Of a stretch of 64,000 nucleotides of DNA, positions 10,959-20,502 are shown in pieces. The DNA is taken from assembly GCF_010389155.1 (NCBI RefSeq), contig NC_057767.1:26237723-26301722 (forward strand), written 5' to 3'. The position numbers were made by a program, and so were the translations under genes. Origin of the DNA: Erigeron canadensis (lineage: Eukaryota; Streptophyta; Magnoliopsida; Asterales; Asteraceae). The notes under the pieces are model-generated. The model ran no database searches and was not told where the DNA came from. It saw only the letters and a program-made list of their open reading frames with translations. Position 1 is the stretch's first letter. Every line of letters starts with the position of its first letter.

Positions 10959-11618
10959 CGCAACGCATTCTTAGTTTAGTAGTGTAATTCGATCTTATTT
11001 TTTGTTTCGGCACGAAGTAGTTACTTTTCAGTTTTCATTATAGGTCAAATTAGGTTAATAGGCCAAATTAGGTCAAAATTAGTTAGTATTTTCATTTTCC
11101 TTAAAATCAAAAATCCAAAAATATTTTATTTTTATCATTTTTAGTGTTAAGATTAGATAGTTTGCATTTTAGTTCGTTTTTGTTTCTGTTTTCTTTTTCT
11201 TTAGATCTTGTTTAGTTCGTTTCAGTTAAGGTAGGTACAATGCATTGGGAAGGACCTGGAGGATCTGACTCGGGAATGAAGAAAGACGTTAAAATGGCAA
11301 ATAGCGAATTCAGAAACTTTCCAGGATCAACCAGCGCCGCTGGGAAGGTATGCATCGCCCGAAAACCCCGATTTTGACTTCGTTACTTCTTTTAGGTCAG
11401 TTGATTATAGGTCAGAGACAGAAAACCGTGGGCAGAATACTTCGATACGCTTCATCCCGGGAGAAAGAAGAGCAAAGAACAACGGGACTCAGCCAACCAG
11501 CGCCGTTGGAACACTGCCAGCGCCGCTAGGGAGCTCAGCTAAACCCGAATGTTTTCCTAACCTTCATCCAAAACTAAGACCTAAACTTCCAGAGATATTC
11601 ATACGTTAGGAGAAGCTA
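10959..11618 (+). other. Leader of element C, no intact gene
   Basis: Untranslated or decayed leader between the primer site and the small ORF. It holds three copies of a GC-rich motif with core CCAGCGCCGCTGG or a close variant (about 11331, 11500 and 11519), each able to fold as a short hairpin. The motif recurs at 12749 and 46317-46440. No long frame is present. Confidence 0.6.
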
Positions 11619-11779
11619 ATGGAGGAAATAGAAGATTTTAATCAACTCGATTGCTCAGGATGGGAAGAAGCATGGAAGAAATATATGAGACTCAATTGGA
11701 AATTCATCAACTTTTTGAATGAGATCGTAGATCACCTAAAAGAAGAACCATATAAGGAAAGAAGTTACGAGAAGTGCAC

Positions 11780-12449
11780 TGTAGATGCAGATTTGTGTGA
11801 CAATAGCAACATAGATTTGATTATCGTTTATGTTTTAGGAATTATGTTTGTAATCATTCTAAATAAGAACTTTAGTTGGTCTTTGATGATTACGTTTGAA
11901 CTTCAATATTATATCTGTTTATGTTTATATAGTGTTTGTGTGTTATATTGTTGTTTTGCATGTACAGGAACATAGAACCAAGGTTTATAAGTGTCGTAGA
12001 ATACTTAAACGATGGTTGGATGTTATGTACAGGTCAAATGAAGTAAAACAAGGAACCAAAGGACGATCCTCGTGCTGACGTCATCAGTACATAGGATTGC
12101 CCTCGTGCTGACGTCAGCACGAGGTCGATTGGTTGTTTGATATTTGGGCTTAATTACTTCGATTAAAGCCTAAGCCCACACGAACCAATAACCTAATAGT
12201 ATAAATACAAACCTAAAATACAAAATTAGAGATCGAATTGTTAATCAACAATTACGAATTAAGAATACAAGTCGAATTGACGTTCGTGTGACATCCTACA
12301 CAAATCATTAGTTCGTGCACCACCTTAGGTTGATTAACTACTTGTTAATTGACAAAAGACAATAGAAATCTAGTTATCTCAAAAGGATTCCGCACTCTTG
12401 ACATAACGAATCACGTCTTATACGATCCACGCAACCATAGGACCCTACA
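11780..12449 (+). mobile_element. Solo LTR 1 (copia-like, 670 bp)
   Basis: Begins TGTAGATGCA, ends CCCTACA, and is flanked by TGCAC (11775-11779) and TGCGC (12450-12454), a target duplication with one mismatch. A TATA-like AGTATAAATAC lies near 12197. A 24-bp perfect palindrome centred on TGACGTCA lies at 12101-12124, and the 12-mer GGATTCCGCACT at 12385-12396. It shares its first ten bases and these motifs with solo LTR 2 (41764-42261), and the 12-mer with the LTR of element A. Internal sequence was lost by LTR-LTR recombination. Confidence 0.8.
12101..12124. promoter_or_regulatory. 24-bp perfect palindrome with TGACGTCA core in solo LTR 1
   Basis: Each half is the exact reverse complement of the other, with the core TGACGTCA at 12109-12116. 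A partial second copy with the same core lies at 12069-12086, and solo LTR 2 has TGACGTCA at 41857-41864. TGACGTCA is the classical high-affinity site of plant bZIP (TGA/CREB-like) factors. The position upstream of the TATA box fits an enhancer. Confidence 0.6.
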
Positions 12450-12881
12450 TGCGCTTACGAACTCTACATTACAAAGGCTGAGGATATGCAAAGCTTGTTG
12501 CATCAAAAAGCAAATGAAGTGTGGAAAAGAATCGAGAAGATGTTGGAAAAAGTGGTAGACCGATTGACAGTTCTTAGGTTAGAAAGGGACCCTAAGCATG
12601 GGAATGACCACAAAATATGGATTCAAGAAGAAGCAGAGTTGCATGCAACGCTAAATCAAGTCAGGTTTGCATTGGAAAGCTTTTGAAGGATAAAAGATAG
12701 AGCACAAGAGCTGAAACAAGCAATTCCCAAGCTTGTCAGTCTCTACTAGCGCCGCTAGGAGCCCCGGACAGCCCAATGTTGAGCCCGTTTCACGCAGATC
12801 GAGAGGAGTAGTTGAGCACGTCGCGAAACCAGAGTTGAAGAAGAAAGGGAATAACACTGAGAGGGAAATCTTGGAAAGTTC

Positions 12882-13161
12882 ATGGTACCATATCTCATAA
12901 ATCAATCAGAGAATGTAATAGCCGTGGTGGATTCCGAATCTAACACCAACATCATGCCCAAGGTACTATGCGACCAACTAAGACTCGAAGGGACCAATCC
13001 AAGAGGGATAAGGCTGGAAGTTGTAAGTGGAGTATCAAGATGTCGAGGATCAAAGGTTGAAAGATTGGTTGTCACCCTGAAGGGAATAAGCTTTGAAACG
13101 ACCTTTATGGTTCTAGATTTCCCGACTTACCATAGAATTCCATTGATTCTAGGAAGACCGT
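12882..13161 (+). pseudogene. Protease domain of element C, N-terminal part
   Basis: The frame MVPYLINQ... has the layout of the gypsy retropepsin: VVDSESNTNIMPKVLCDQL (catalytic Asp, here DSE instead of D-S/T-G), then ...FMVLDFPTYHRIPLILGRP. Element B enters directly after GRP. The frame continues at 32396 on the far side (FLYSARATLEFDKGEL). Joined without B and one duplication copy the two parts make 156 codons with no break. Without the Gly of the active site the enzyme is probably inactive, or belongs to a lineage with an altered site. Confidence 0.75.
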
Positions 13162-13775
13162 TGATGATATACCCATACGGAGCTATCATCGGGCTCCGTA
13201 TCCGAAGCAGAAGTAGAATACGAAGTCACCTTCGTACAGGTAAAACCATCCACACCCATAACGGAGCTTAACTTCCGTTTAACATGGTCATCCCGGAGCT
13301 CCAAAGAATACCCAGCTCCGAGTATATGTACAATAAGGAACGGATTAAGATCTTTTCCATAACTATCCGATTAAAACATATATCATTCCGAATATCGCGG
13401 ACACGGTTTGGTAACAAGATTACCACAAATCTCCTCAAGAAGGAAACAAGATATTCATAAAGGAGGAAGAGATTTACCCTAATTCTCTTACCATCCTCTC
13501 CAAGTTATCTACCCTATATATAAATAGAGGAGGAAGCCTCACGGCATGATCATCGTCATACACACAATACGCATCACACATATAAACCCTCGTCCAAAGT
13601 TTATTCGATCTCCGAATAAACCCTAAGACACTAAGTCAAACATAACGACTTAGGATCAACAAGCAATAGGCGTAAAGCGGTCTCCGACCCTCTGACCGTA
13701 AGGGAGTCGCCGATAAACACCAACAACCACACTCACACCTTCGGTTGAGCCATAGTGCGATTATTTGATAAAACA
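13162..13775 (+). repeat. 5' LTR of element B
   Basis: Starts TGATGATATA, ends AAACA, and aligns with 31752-32390. A TATA-like CTATATATAAATAG lies near 13513-13526. The duplication ACCGT precedes it. Confidence 0.92.
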
Positions 13776-13778
13776 AAT

Positions 13779-13796
13779 TGGCGCCCTCCGTGGGAC
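13779..13796 (+). other. Primer-binding site of element B
   Basis: TGGCGCCCTCCGTGGGAC starts three bases after the LTR. It is the form seen in Tat-lineage gypsy elements. I cannot assign the tRNA with certainty. Confidence 0.75.
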
Positions 13797-14070
13797 ACTC
13801 TGTCCACAAAACCGAACCTAGCCACAATAAAAAGAAAAGCATTATGTTATACTCAGATTCCCTACCAGAGCAGTATAGACCCAAGACCGCTTACGGTAAA
13901 GACGAAGGTAGTGATAAAACCTTTCTTGCCGAAATCGCCAACTCTCATGTGCAGGAAGGCGATGACCCCCTACTCTCTCCCAATCGGAGGTCGGACCAAT
14001 CGACGCGCCAGAAAGCGGTAGTAGAAAAAATAATCAAATTCAATCATCAAGAAGAGAGAGGCATCGACCT

Positions 14071-15527
14071 TTGAAAGAAAATAGGACCCGGGATCTAAGC
14101 CAAGGAATCAATCCAGTAAAAATGAAGCAAGTCGGCCAATGGCCGCCCGAGAAAGTCCCTGGCAAAAAAAACAAACCTGAGGATAAACACGACAACAGCT
14201 TCGGTACAGCTAAAGGTTTGGGGGTCACCTACCCGACCTGCCTTACCTACCCAATGTACCAAGGGACTCCAACAGGGATTACGACAACTGGTACAATGCA
14301 GCAATATCAACCAACATACCCGTCATACTATTACGGAGGATGCTTATACCCGAATGAAGCACCACAGGCTCAACCCTCAGCTGGGATGCTACCTTTGGTC
14401 GGAGGTTACCCGGTGCAAATACAGGGATCATGGTATTACCCGTATGTGTTTACGGCACCACAATACCCCCAGGTGGATCCCATGGTTAAAGTCTCAAAAG
14501 ACGAAGCCACTAAGGAAAAACCAGGGCCTAAGTACAAGGGATCATGTTTGCAGTTCGCGAAGAAGCTGCGCCAGCACGTGGGTGAAGCTATTAGACACGC
14601 AAGAGATTCTCTGGTATGACGACACCTATGAGATCAACACCTTCCTCCAGGAAGTCGACAGTGTAGCCCAGATCGAGGGATGAAGCGATCCGATAATCTG
14701 TCATGTTATCCTCTATCTCCTGTATGGAAAGGTCATGGATTGGCTGGAAGGCCTACCAGAAGAAAGTATATACGACGCTGAAAGCTTCAAAGCAAAACTG
14801 ATAGGAGAGTTCGGTTCCCACCTTCAGGTACACGAAATAAAACAGGGAGAGGATGAAGAAATAGAAGATTTTCTAAAGCGGTACGGAGATAGTACACAAA
14901 ACCTAGTGCATCTATCTGAACAAGGGAGAATATCCGGAGCTATACACGGGCTCTAATCGAGAGAACTGATACGACATCTGTGTCTCAGTAAACTGACCGG
15001 CTATTTAGATTTGGTCAACAAGTCTTATGACTGGAAAAACGCAGAAGAAATAGCAGAAAAGGCTATGACTAAATGGAAAACCATGACAAAAAGGAATGGG
15101 GAAAAGATAGAGACAGATAAGGACGCACTGGTGGAGGAACCATCCCCCGTTTACAGAATCAATAGCTACAAAAGAACGATTGCTAACCTCGGTAAAACTT
15201 CATCGGAAATTCTGTCAACAGAGAAGATAGCAAAAACGTTCGTAAGACCGGTACCGTTATCTGGGAGAGGAACAAAAAACCTCGACAAATTATGTTGCTT
15301 CTATAACGGATATGGCCATAGCACAGACTATTGCAGGGAATTATTGAGGTAGATAGACGACGCCGCAAGAGAAAACAAGTTGTCGCATCTGGTAAAAAGA
15401 ACTAGGCCGAGCTTCGATGAGTCGGAGCCAGACGAACACCGAAGAAGGATATTGTCAAGTAATTTGATCAAGGAAGGACCAAAACACTACTACTTCGGTG
15501 ATCTGGAAGGTCAAGGCTCGACAGACT
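14071..15527 (+). pseudogene. gag: Gag of element B, several frameshifts and stops
   Basis: Three main open pieces follow one another. 14071-14619 is Tyr/Pro/Gly-rich, with repeated YP and TYP units. 14735-14956 has MDWLEGLPEESIYDAESFKAKLIGEF and EIEDFLKRYG, the capsid pattern of the Retrotrans_gag family (WF..LP..SI..F..L...F). 15011-15352 ends in CCFYNGYGHSTDYC, a degenerate Tat-type zinc knuckle in which the usual His is Tyr. Stops lie at 14617, 14681, 14956 and 15350, and at least one frameshift lies between the first two pieces. The protein would build the particle and package RNA. This copy is inactive. Confidence 0.75.
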
Positions 15528-15558
15528 GAGTACTGATAAGGGTCAACATAGGTAGCGT

Positions 15559-16083
15559 GTGCCTGAAAAATACACAAGTATACAAGAAGTGGATGTGACA
15601 CAATCTATGAAAAAAAGCTTCCTCCGACTCCCAAAGAGGCTGCGGGAAACTATACTACCACTAGAAGGCAAAGTGGTAGGATTCGATAGTGAACGAACCC
15701 ACCCATTGGGACAAATATGGCTGGATATTACCATCAGAGGATTCCCACGGCGCAGGACCGCAAGAATCTTGGCAGTAGTGATAAAAGCAAATCCACCCTA
15801 TGACATGCTGCTAGGCAGGGTAGGGTTGAGAAAGTTCGAAATGATAGTGTCCACGATACACGAGTGCGTACAATACAAATCTCGCGGAGGAATGCAAACA
15901 ATGGTCTCCCCATTGGCCACAGACACAAAAGGTGAGACCTCCTTGCCCTTGTATAAACGCAACCGAAGAATTATCCAGAAGGGCCCTAGAAGACGGATGA
16001 GGCCCACCGCAGAAGAAGGATCCTTCGAAGCAGAAAGCACAGAAAGCTCCGGAGAAATAGAAAACGTAGGCAAAAGACTTTGA
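15559..16083 (+). pseudogene. Protease-like remnant of element B
   Basis: The frame of 174 codons contains VVGFDSERTHPLGQIWLDI, a block ending IKANPPYDMLLGR, and GLRKFEMIVSTIHECVQYKS. This is the C-terminal two thirds of the Tat-type aspartic protease region (pattern LVGF...PLG.I.L...G...R...VV...P.YN.ILGR..L.....VSTIH...KFPT). The segment with the catalytic Asp lies upstream in damaged sequence, and I do not see it in this frame. The C-terminal 40 residues are Arg/Glu-rich. The frame ends at 16083 and no RT follows, so pol has been deleted downstream. Confidence 0.65.
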
Positions 16084-16402
16084 AAGGCATCAAGACCGGT
16101 TGGAGCATAATCTCCTCCCGGGATAAGCCAAATTAACGAAGCAAATAGGGCAACATAAAAGTAGCAGCTAGGGAAAATACAAATTTTCTTTTATAAAATC
16201 CTCCTGCCATGTACTTAGAAGCTCCTGGATAAATAAAAACAATCATAATATTATTCTAAATGCGCATAAAATTTTTAAATCTTTGAATTGTTAAGGGGAC
16301 GCCCATAAGACTTTTCAAAACAATTATGAGGTAACAACCCATGAGCCTAATGCACAAGTTACTCACTCCTTATTATTGAAGTACATAAAGTTGTGATAAA
16401 AT
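16084..16402. other. Intergenic stretch of element B at the pol deletion
   Basis: AT-rich, no frame on either strand. RT, RNase H and integrase would be expected here in a full Tat element, so the stretch contains or adjoins the deletion junction. The antisense ORF begins to its right. Confidence 0.5.
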
Positions 16403-18531
16403 CTACATCCCTTGAGGCCTAATGCTATACAAATTAGAAATAGAGGCATTGGGATTAGAGGCTATCTGCTGGATATAGGGATAAGTAATGTTCCTTAACT
16501 CCTCCTCAGCATTGTCAATCCTCGCTTCTCTACCAAGGAGTTTCTCTCTATCTCTCCCAAGCGTAATTATCCCATCACGCTCCAGTCGAAGGGCAAGCAC
16601 GGCCCGAGCATCAGCACAATTAGCCTCGATCAACTCATCAAGGCTACGATCAAACTCAGGACTCGCCATCAGCATTCGGAAAATATCAGGAATAACACCA
16701 GAAATCAGTTGTCGGTTAGCATTCCTGGCATCCTCGAGCTCCGATTCTAACCTGTTGATCATACCAGCATGCCCAGCGAAAACAAGAGAGGCAATACGTT
16801 CATGAGCAACATCCAGACTCTAAGTAGCCTGAGATAGAGCCTCCTGCAATTCAGACAGCTCCCTCTGCAGAGACGCAACTGCTGTCGAAGCACCCAAGGA
16901 GGACGGAGCAGCCCTAAGGGAAACCAATTATGACCTATGCCTCTCCAAACTCTCTTCCAGATGGTGCATCCTGGCAGCAGCAGCAGAACTAATTATGCCA
17001 GCAGTCAACAAAGCTTGATTAGAAATCTCAGTAAGCCTCTGAACAGGCATGGTCTCCAATATGGTCCTCAAATGACCAGGGACCATCATATTTAGACTCT
17101 ACTGGCAAAGCTGAGGATCAGGTAGATCCCTAAGAAGAGAGATCCCTAAAACAAGTTCACGATTCGAAACAAATCAAGGGAGGAAAAGTGGGGGAAAAAA
17201 AAAGGAAGCCCACATATTATGGTAAATACCTGTTCCAGAAGAAGCTCCAACGATAGCTGTGGTAGCTCCGGTGGAAGTAGGCCTAACCAAGGAAGTCCCA
17301 ACGACAGTTGTGGTGGCTCTAGTTTCATCAACTGGCTCCTTCCTAGGCCTCCATCCAAGGTCAGATTTCTCAGCTACAAAAGGAAAAAAAGTACACCTCA
17401 GAAGCACATCAAAAAAAAAACAAAACAAACAAACAAACAAAGAAAGAGGGGGGGAAAGGAATCAAAGGTCAAACCTTGATCACCACCAGAAACTGGAAGA
17501 GTAACCGGTTGAGTCAACCTCATCCCTCGTAGGGGAATCCAAGATAATCACATGAGTCTCACTACCCACAACACCTTCTATAGCAGAACGGCCCTCACCA
17601 ATCCTTCGTGTTTTTGGAGGCGGCAGCTGCACACCACCAAACGAAGGTCCCTCACCATCAGAAGGAACCAAGGGCCTTTTGTCGACCACCATTCCCCGAG
17701 GATTCATAATAACAACATCTCTAAGAGTCAACTCTACAAACAACATATGAAAAGTATCAGATACAACCATTAGCCATTCGAAGAAAGCAGAACAAATAAG
17801 AAAGAAAGGAATGATATTACTTTCGCAACACCAGATCCGCACAGGCATATCCGGTGAACCTTCCCATGACAATGTAATCCCAGCAAGATATAGGATCACG
17901 GTGGGATATGCAATCAGAGAAAAGGGAGAGACAAGCACTTGGCGAATCAACACATTATCTAAAGAATGCCAAGCCAGATCACTATCCTCAAACGATACCC
18001 TCGGCACCAACCTATTTCTATCCAACACACCCCTGAACATTGGGTGAATATACTCCTCACTAAAAAAAATAAAAATCTTGGCCTCCAGTTCAGCATGTCA
18101 GAACCCCCTATATCAAAAAACAACCTATTGGGTCTCTCCTCCACCACAACCCACCCATCACGAACACACAACTTGAAAAAATATCTAAACAAACTTATCT
18201 GGGGCTCTATTTCAAATGCCCAACAAACAATGATAAAAGACACCATTACAATGATCGCTAATTGATGTACCATGGATACATGCAATTCATGATAATCGAG
18301 TAACCCTAATAACCAAGGGGATAGGGGAAACCTAAGATTACCCCCGGAAAAAGGAGCGGTGTACATACCTACGAAGCCAGGCGGCGCATCAAGAATGGAT
18401 TTTGACCGACCCGGAACCTTAATCTCCGGATCATTAGGGCGACAGGAACAGTGGTGGAACCAGGCAACATCATCCTCCGTCATATCTGAATTAATAGTAC
18501 TGATAATACAAAAATGATTGTGTTGATGCAC
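16403..18531 (-). pseudogene. Antisense ORF of Tat-like element B (putative gypsy-type transposon protein)
   Basis: Minus-strand frames 18531-17959, 18040-17480 and 16762-16403 follow one another. The first has PPGFVGMYTAPFSGGNLRFPL, SPWLLGLLDYHELHVSMVHQ, FKLCVRDGWVVVEERPN and a Trp-rich segment. This looks like the 'putative gypsy type transposon' domain (PF04195 style) found in antisense genes of Tat elements such as Grande. The last is a charged coiled coil (LESELEDARN, LERDGIITLGRDREKLLGREARID). A frameshift lies near 18040 in a run of A. The start codon is displaced: element A sits four codons after it, and the ATG is at 31351. Introns are possible around 17100-17480 but I could not find phase-consistent junctions. 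Confidence 0.65.
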
Positions 18532-19159
18532 GTTGATGTGACAACAACAACTTAGATTTGATATGTTGTTTAGATTAAGAGATTATGTTAATTTATGTCG
18601 TATCTATATATGTAATTGATAGATTATGGACTTTATGTTTTGGTAATGATCGATTACATATTTTGGTGTTATATATATGTTATGTATGATGTTTGTTGTG
18701 TGTTATACAGGTACAAACATAATATGTGTTAGGATTCCTTAAGATGAAACACTTAGGAATATAATCAAGTATTACATCTAGCGAAGATAAGGTATATCTT
18801 CGTTAGAGGCAAACGAAGATAAACTTCGTTTGGTACAAACGAAGATTAACTTTGTTACATGGGCTGGGCAGCTAAGTTCGTAAGAACATAGCCTAGCAAG
18901 CCCAGTTCGATCTGAAACATATATATACGAATGAATACCCTAAAATGAGGTATCATATTCGACATACACGTACTCCAGACCACTAAGTTCGTTCTATAGC
19001 TTATACAAACGAATATAGTATCATACGGCTGATTATCTACTTGATAATTAAGCGATATACACGTTAACTAATCAAACTAGTTATCTCGTGAGGATTCCGC
19101 ACTCACGACATAACAATAGACGATCTCGAGAGCGATCTGTAGCTATCGAGGGACTCACA
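18521..19159 (+). repeat. 5' LTR of element A (639 bp)
   Basis: TGTTGATGCA...GACTCACA. It carries paired CTTCGTT/AACGAAG motifs (18790-18860), a TATA-like ATATATATACG near 18918, and GGATTCCGCACT at 19092-19103. Its 3' partner is 30723-31338. Confidence 0.95.
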
Positions 19160-19161
19160 AG

Positions 19162-19174
19162 TGGTATCAGAGCC
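19162..19174 (+). other. Primer-binding site of element A
   Basis: TGGTATCAGAGCC, complementary to the 3' end of initiator methionine tRNA, two bases after the LTR. Confidence 0.93.
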
Positions 19175-19542
19175 AATCGATATCTTATCGAAGGTTCGAG
19201 ATCGTTTGTTTGATTATTTTCTCTCAAAACAACCTCCCGATACCCTAACTGTCGCTAAGTTCGTTTTCTCAAACGAATTTAGCAAACGAGCTTAATCTCA
19301 TCTTCGTTTCACTCTCTTCAAACGTATTTAGCTTTTTTTTCGTTAAGTTCCTTCAAACGAATTTAAAGTTATCTTCGTTCATTCTCACCTTACGAATTTA
19401 GCTTTATCTTCATTTCTTTCCTCAAGCGAAGTTAGACCTATCTTCGTTTCTTTCCTCAAACAAAGTTAGACCTATCTTCGTTTCTTTCCTTTAAACGAAC
19501 TTAATCCTATTTTCGTTAAGTTGCAAAAAACGAATTTAAACA
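19175..19542 (+). repeat. Gag leader with degenerate AACGAANTTAG repeats
   Basis: From about 19250 to the gag ATG a motif AACGAA(T/G/C)TTAG, or its inverse CTAAGTTCGT, recurs about ten times. Part of it sits in an approximate unit of 35-40 bp with CTATCTTCGTTTCTTTCCTC. The same motif fills the leader intron of the third gene (27140-27580) and appears in the LTR. Confidence 0.75.
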
Positions 19543-20502
19543 ATGGCTTCCTCGCCAACCAACACTGCTGTTGCACAATACCTAAATTCTCTTCTCTATC
19601 ATGATCATCTCGTTGGACGTACTAATTCTCCACCGAAGTTAGTTTCATTGGCTAACTTCTGGGCGTGGAGAGTCCGATTTGAAGATTATATTCAACGAGA
19701 AGATTTGAACATGTGGATTATGATCACTGAAGGATATGAATGGCCAACTCTTACTGTAAACAGTGTTACAACTAATTACAAGGTAGGAGAGTTAAAAGGC
19801 GAAGAAAAATCTTTGTATGCTGTTGAAGTTAAGGCTCTTTCTACTCTTCGAATGTGCATTCCTCAAGAATTAGTGCACCTGTTTCCTAAACAAGAGTACA
19901 AGACTTCAAAGCAATTGTTCGATGCTATTGAAGCTCACTGTGAAGGTGATCCATTATTGAAGCAAAATAGAATTAAGATGCTTAAGAAACAATTTGATTG
20001 CTTTAATGCTACCAAGAACGAACTAGTTGAGGATCTTATCTTGAGATTTCAACATCTTCTTGCTGAGTTAGCCTATTTTGATCTTAAGTATACTCCTACT
20101 GAGATAGTGGATAAATTCTTGGATGGTTTGCCGAAAGCTTATAAAGAGTTTCGTCATGGATTGCAAGAAAGAGCTGATTATGCATCTCTTCGTATCGATG
20201 GTGTTATATCCACATTAAGAAACAGAGAAATGAAGGATAAGGCGAAGGATCTCCAAGACAACTTCACACAAGATCCATCTCTCTATCATGCCACTATGAA
20301 AAATCCTACAACTGATGTTAATGCATTCTTTTCTGGGGTTGGTACTTCTGGCACGAAAGAAAGTTCTAATTGTGTTATGGATGGAGATGATTCTGCTGGT
20401 TTCATGGCTTCTGATGCTGGTTACAAGGCTCGAAAGACTAATGAGAATGCAAAGCCAGGAAATATGACGTTTGGTAACATTTCATCTACTTCCCATGGAT
20501 GA
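19543..20502 (+). CDS. gag: Gag of element A, capsid part (UBN2-type)
   Basis: 319 codons from ATG 19543 (MASSPTNTAVAQYL). FWAWRVRFEDYIQREDLNMW (residues about 43-62) and VEDLILRFQHLLAEL, with FLDGLPKAYKEFRHGL, match the UBN2/DUF4219-type copia gag capsid. The frame stops at 20502, but the zinc knuckle expected at the gag C terminus is in the next frame, which begins at 20499 with an ATGA overlap. Either a single-base indel near here broke one gag-pol frame, or a -1 shift is used. The translated protein would assemble the particle. Confidence 0.85.
   Translation: MASSPTNTAVAQYLNSLLYHDHLVGRTNSPPKLVSLANFWAWRVRFEDYIQREDLNMWIMITEGYEWPTLTVNSVTTNYKVGELKGEEKSLYAVEVKALSTLRMCIPQELVHLFPKQEYKTSKQLFDAIEAHCEGDPLLKQNRIKMLKKQFDCFNATKNELVEDLILRFQHLLAELAYFDLKYTPTEIVDKFLDGLPKAYKEFRHGLQERADYASLRIDGVISTLRNREMKDKAKDLQDNFTQDPSLYHATMKNPTTDVNAFFSGVGTSGTKESSNCVMDGDDSAGFMASDAGYKARKTNENAKPGNMTFGNISSTSHG

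Larger units (their letters stand above)
11619..12686 (+). pseudogene. Small ORF of element C, split by a solo LTR
   Basis: The frame opens at ATG 11619 (MEEIEDFNQL) and runs into a solo LTR after 11779. Leaving out the LTR and one copy of its target duplication, the frame continues without change from 12455 to the stop at 12686, giving 130 codons. It is a charged, helix-rich protein with many Glu, Lys and Trp and no recognised domain. The position after the leader suggests a gag remnant, but it is shorter than an Athila gag and shows no CCHC knuckle. Restoration of frame shows the ORF was open when the LTR element arrived. Confidence 0.6.

Noticed and set aside
17100..17480. Introns in the antisense ORF of B (GT..AG pairs near 17477-17381 and 17227-17108)
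   Set aside because: The candidate junctions do not keep phase and create stops, so I list the ORF only as a damaged gene.
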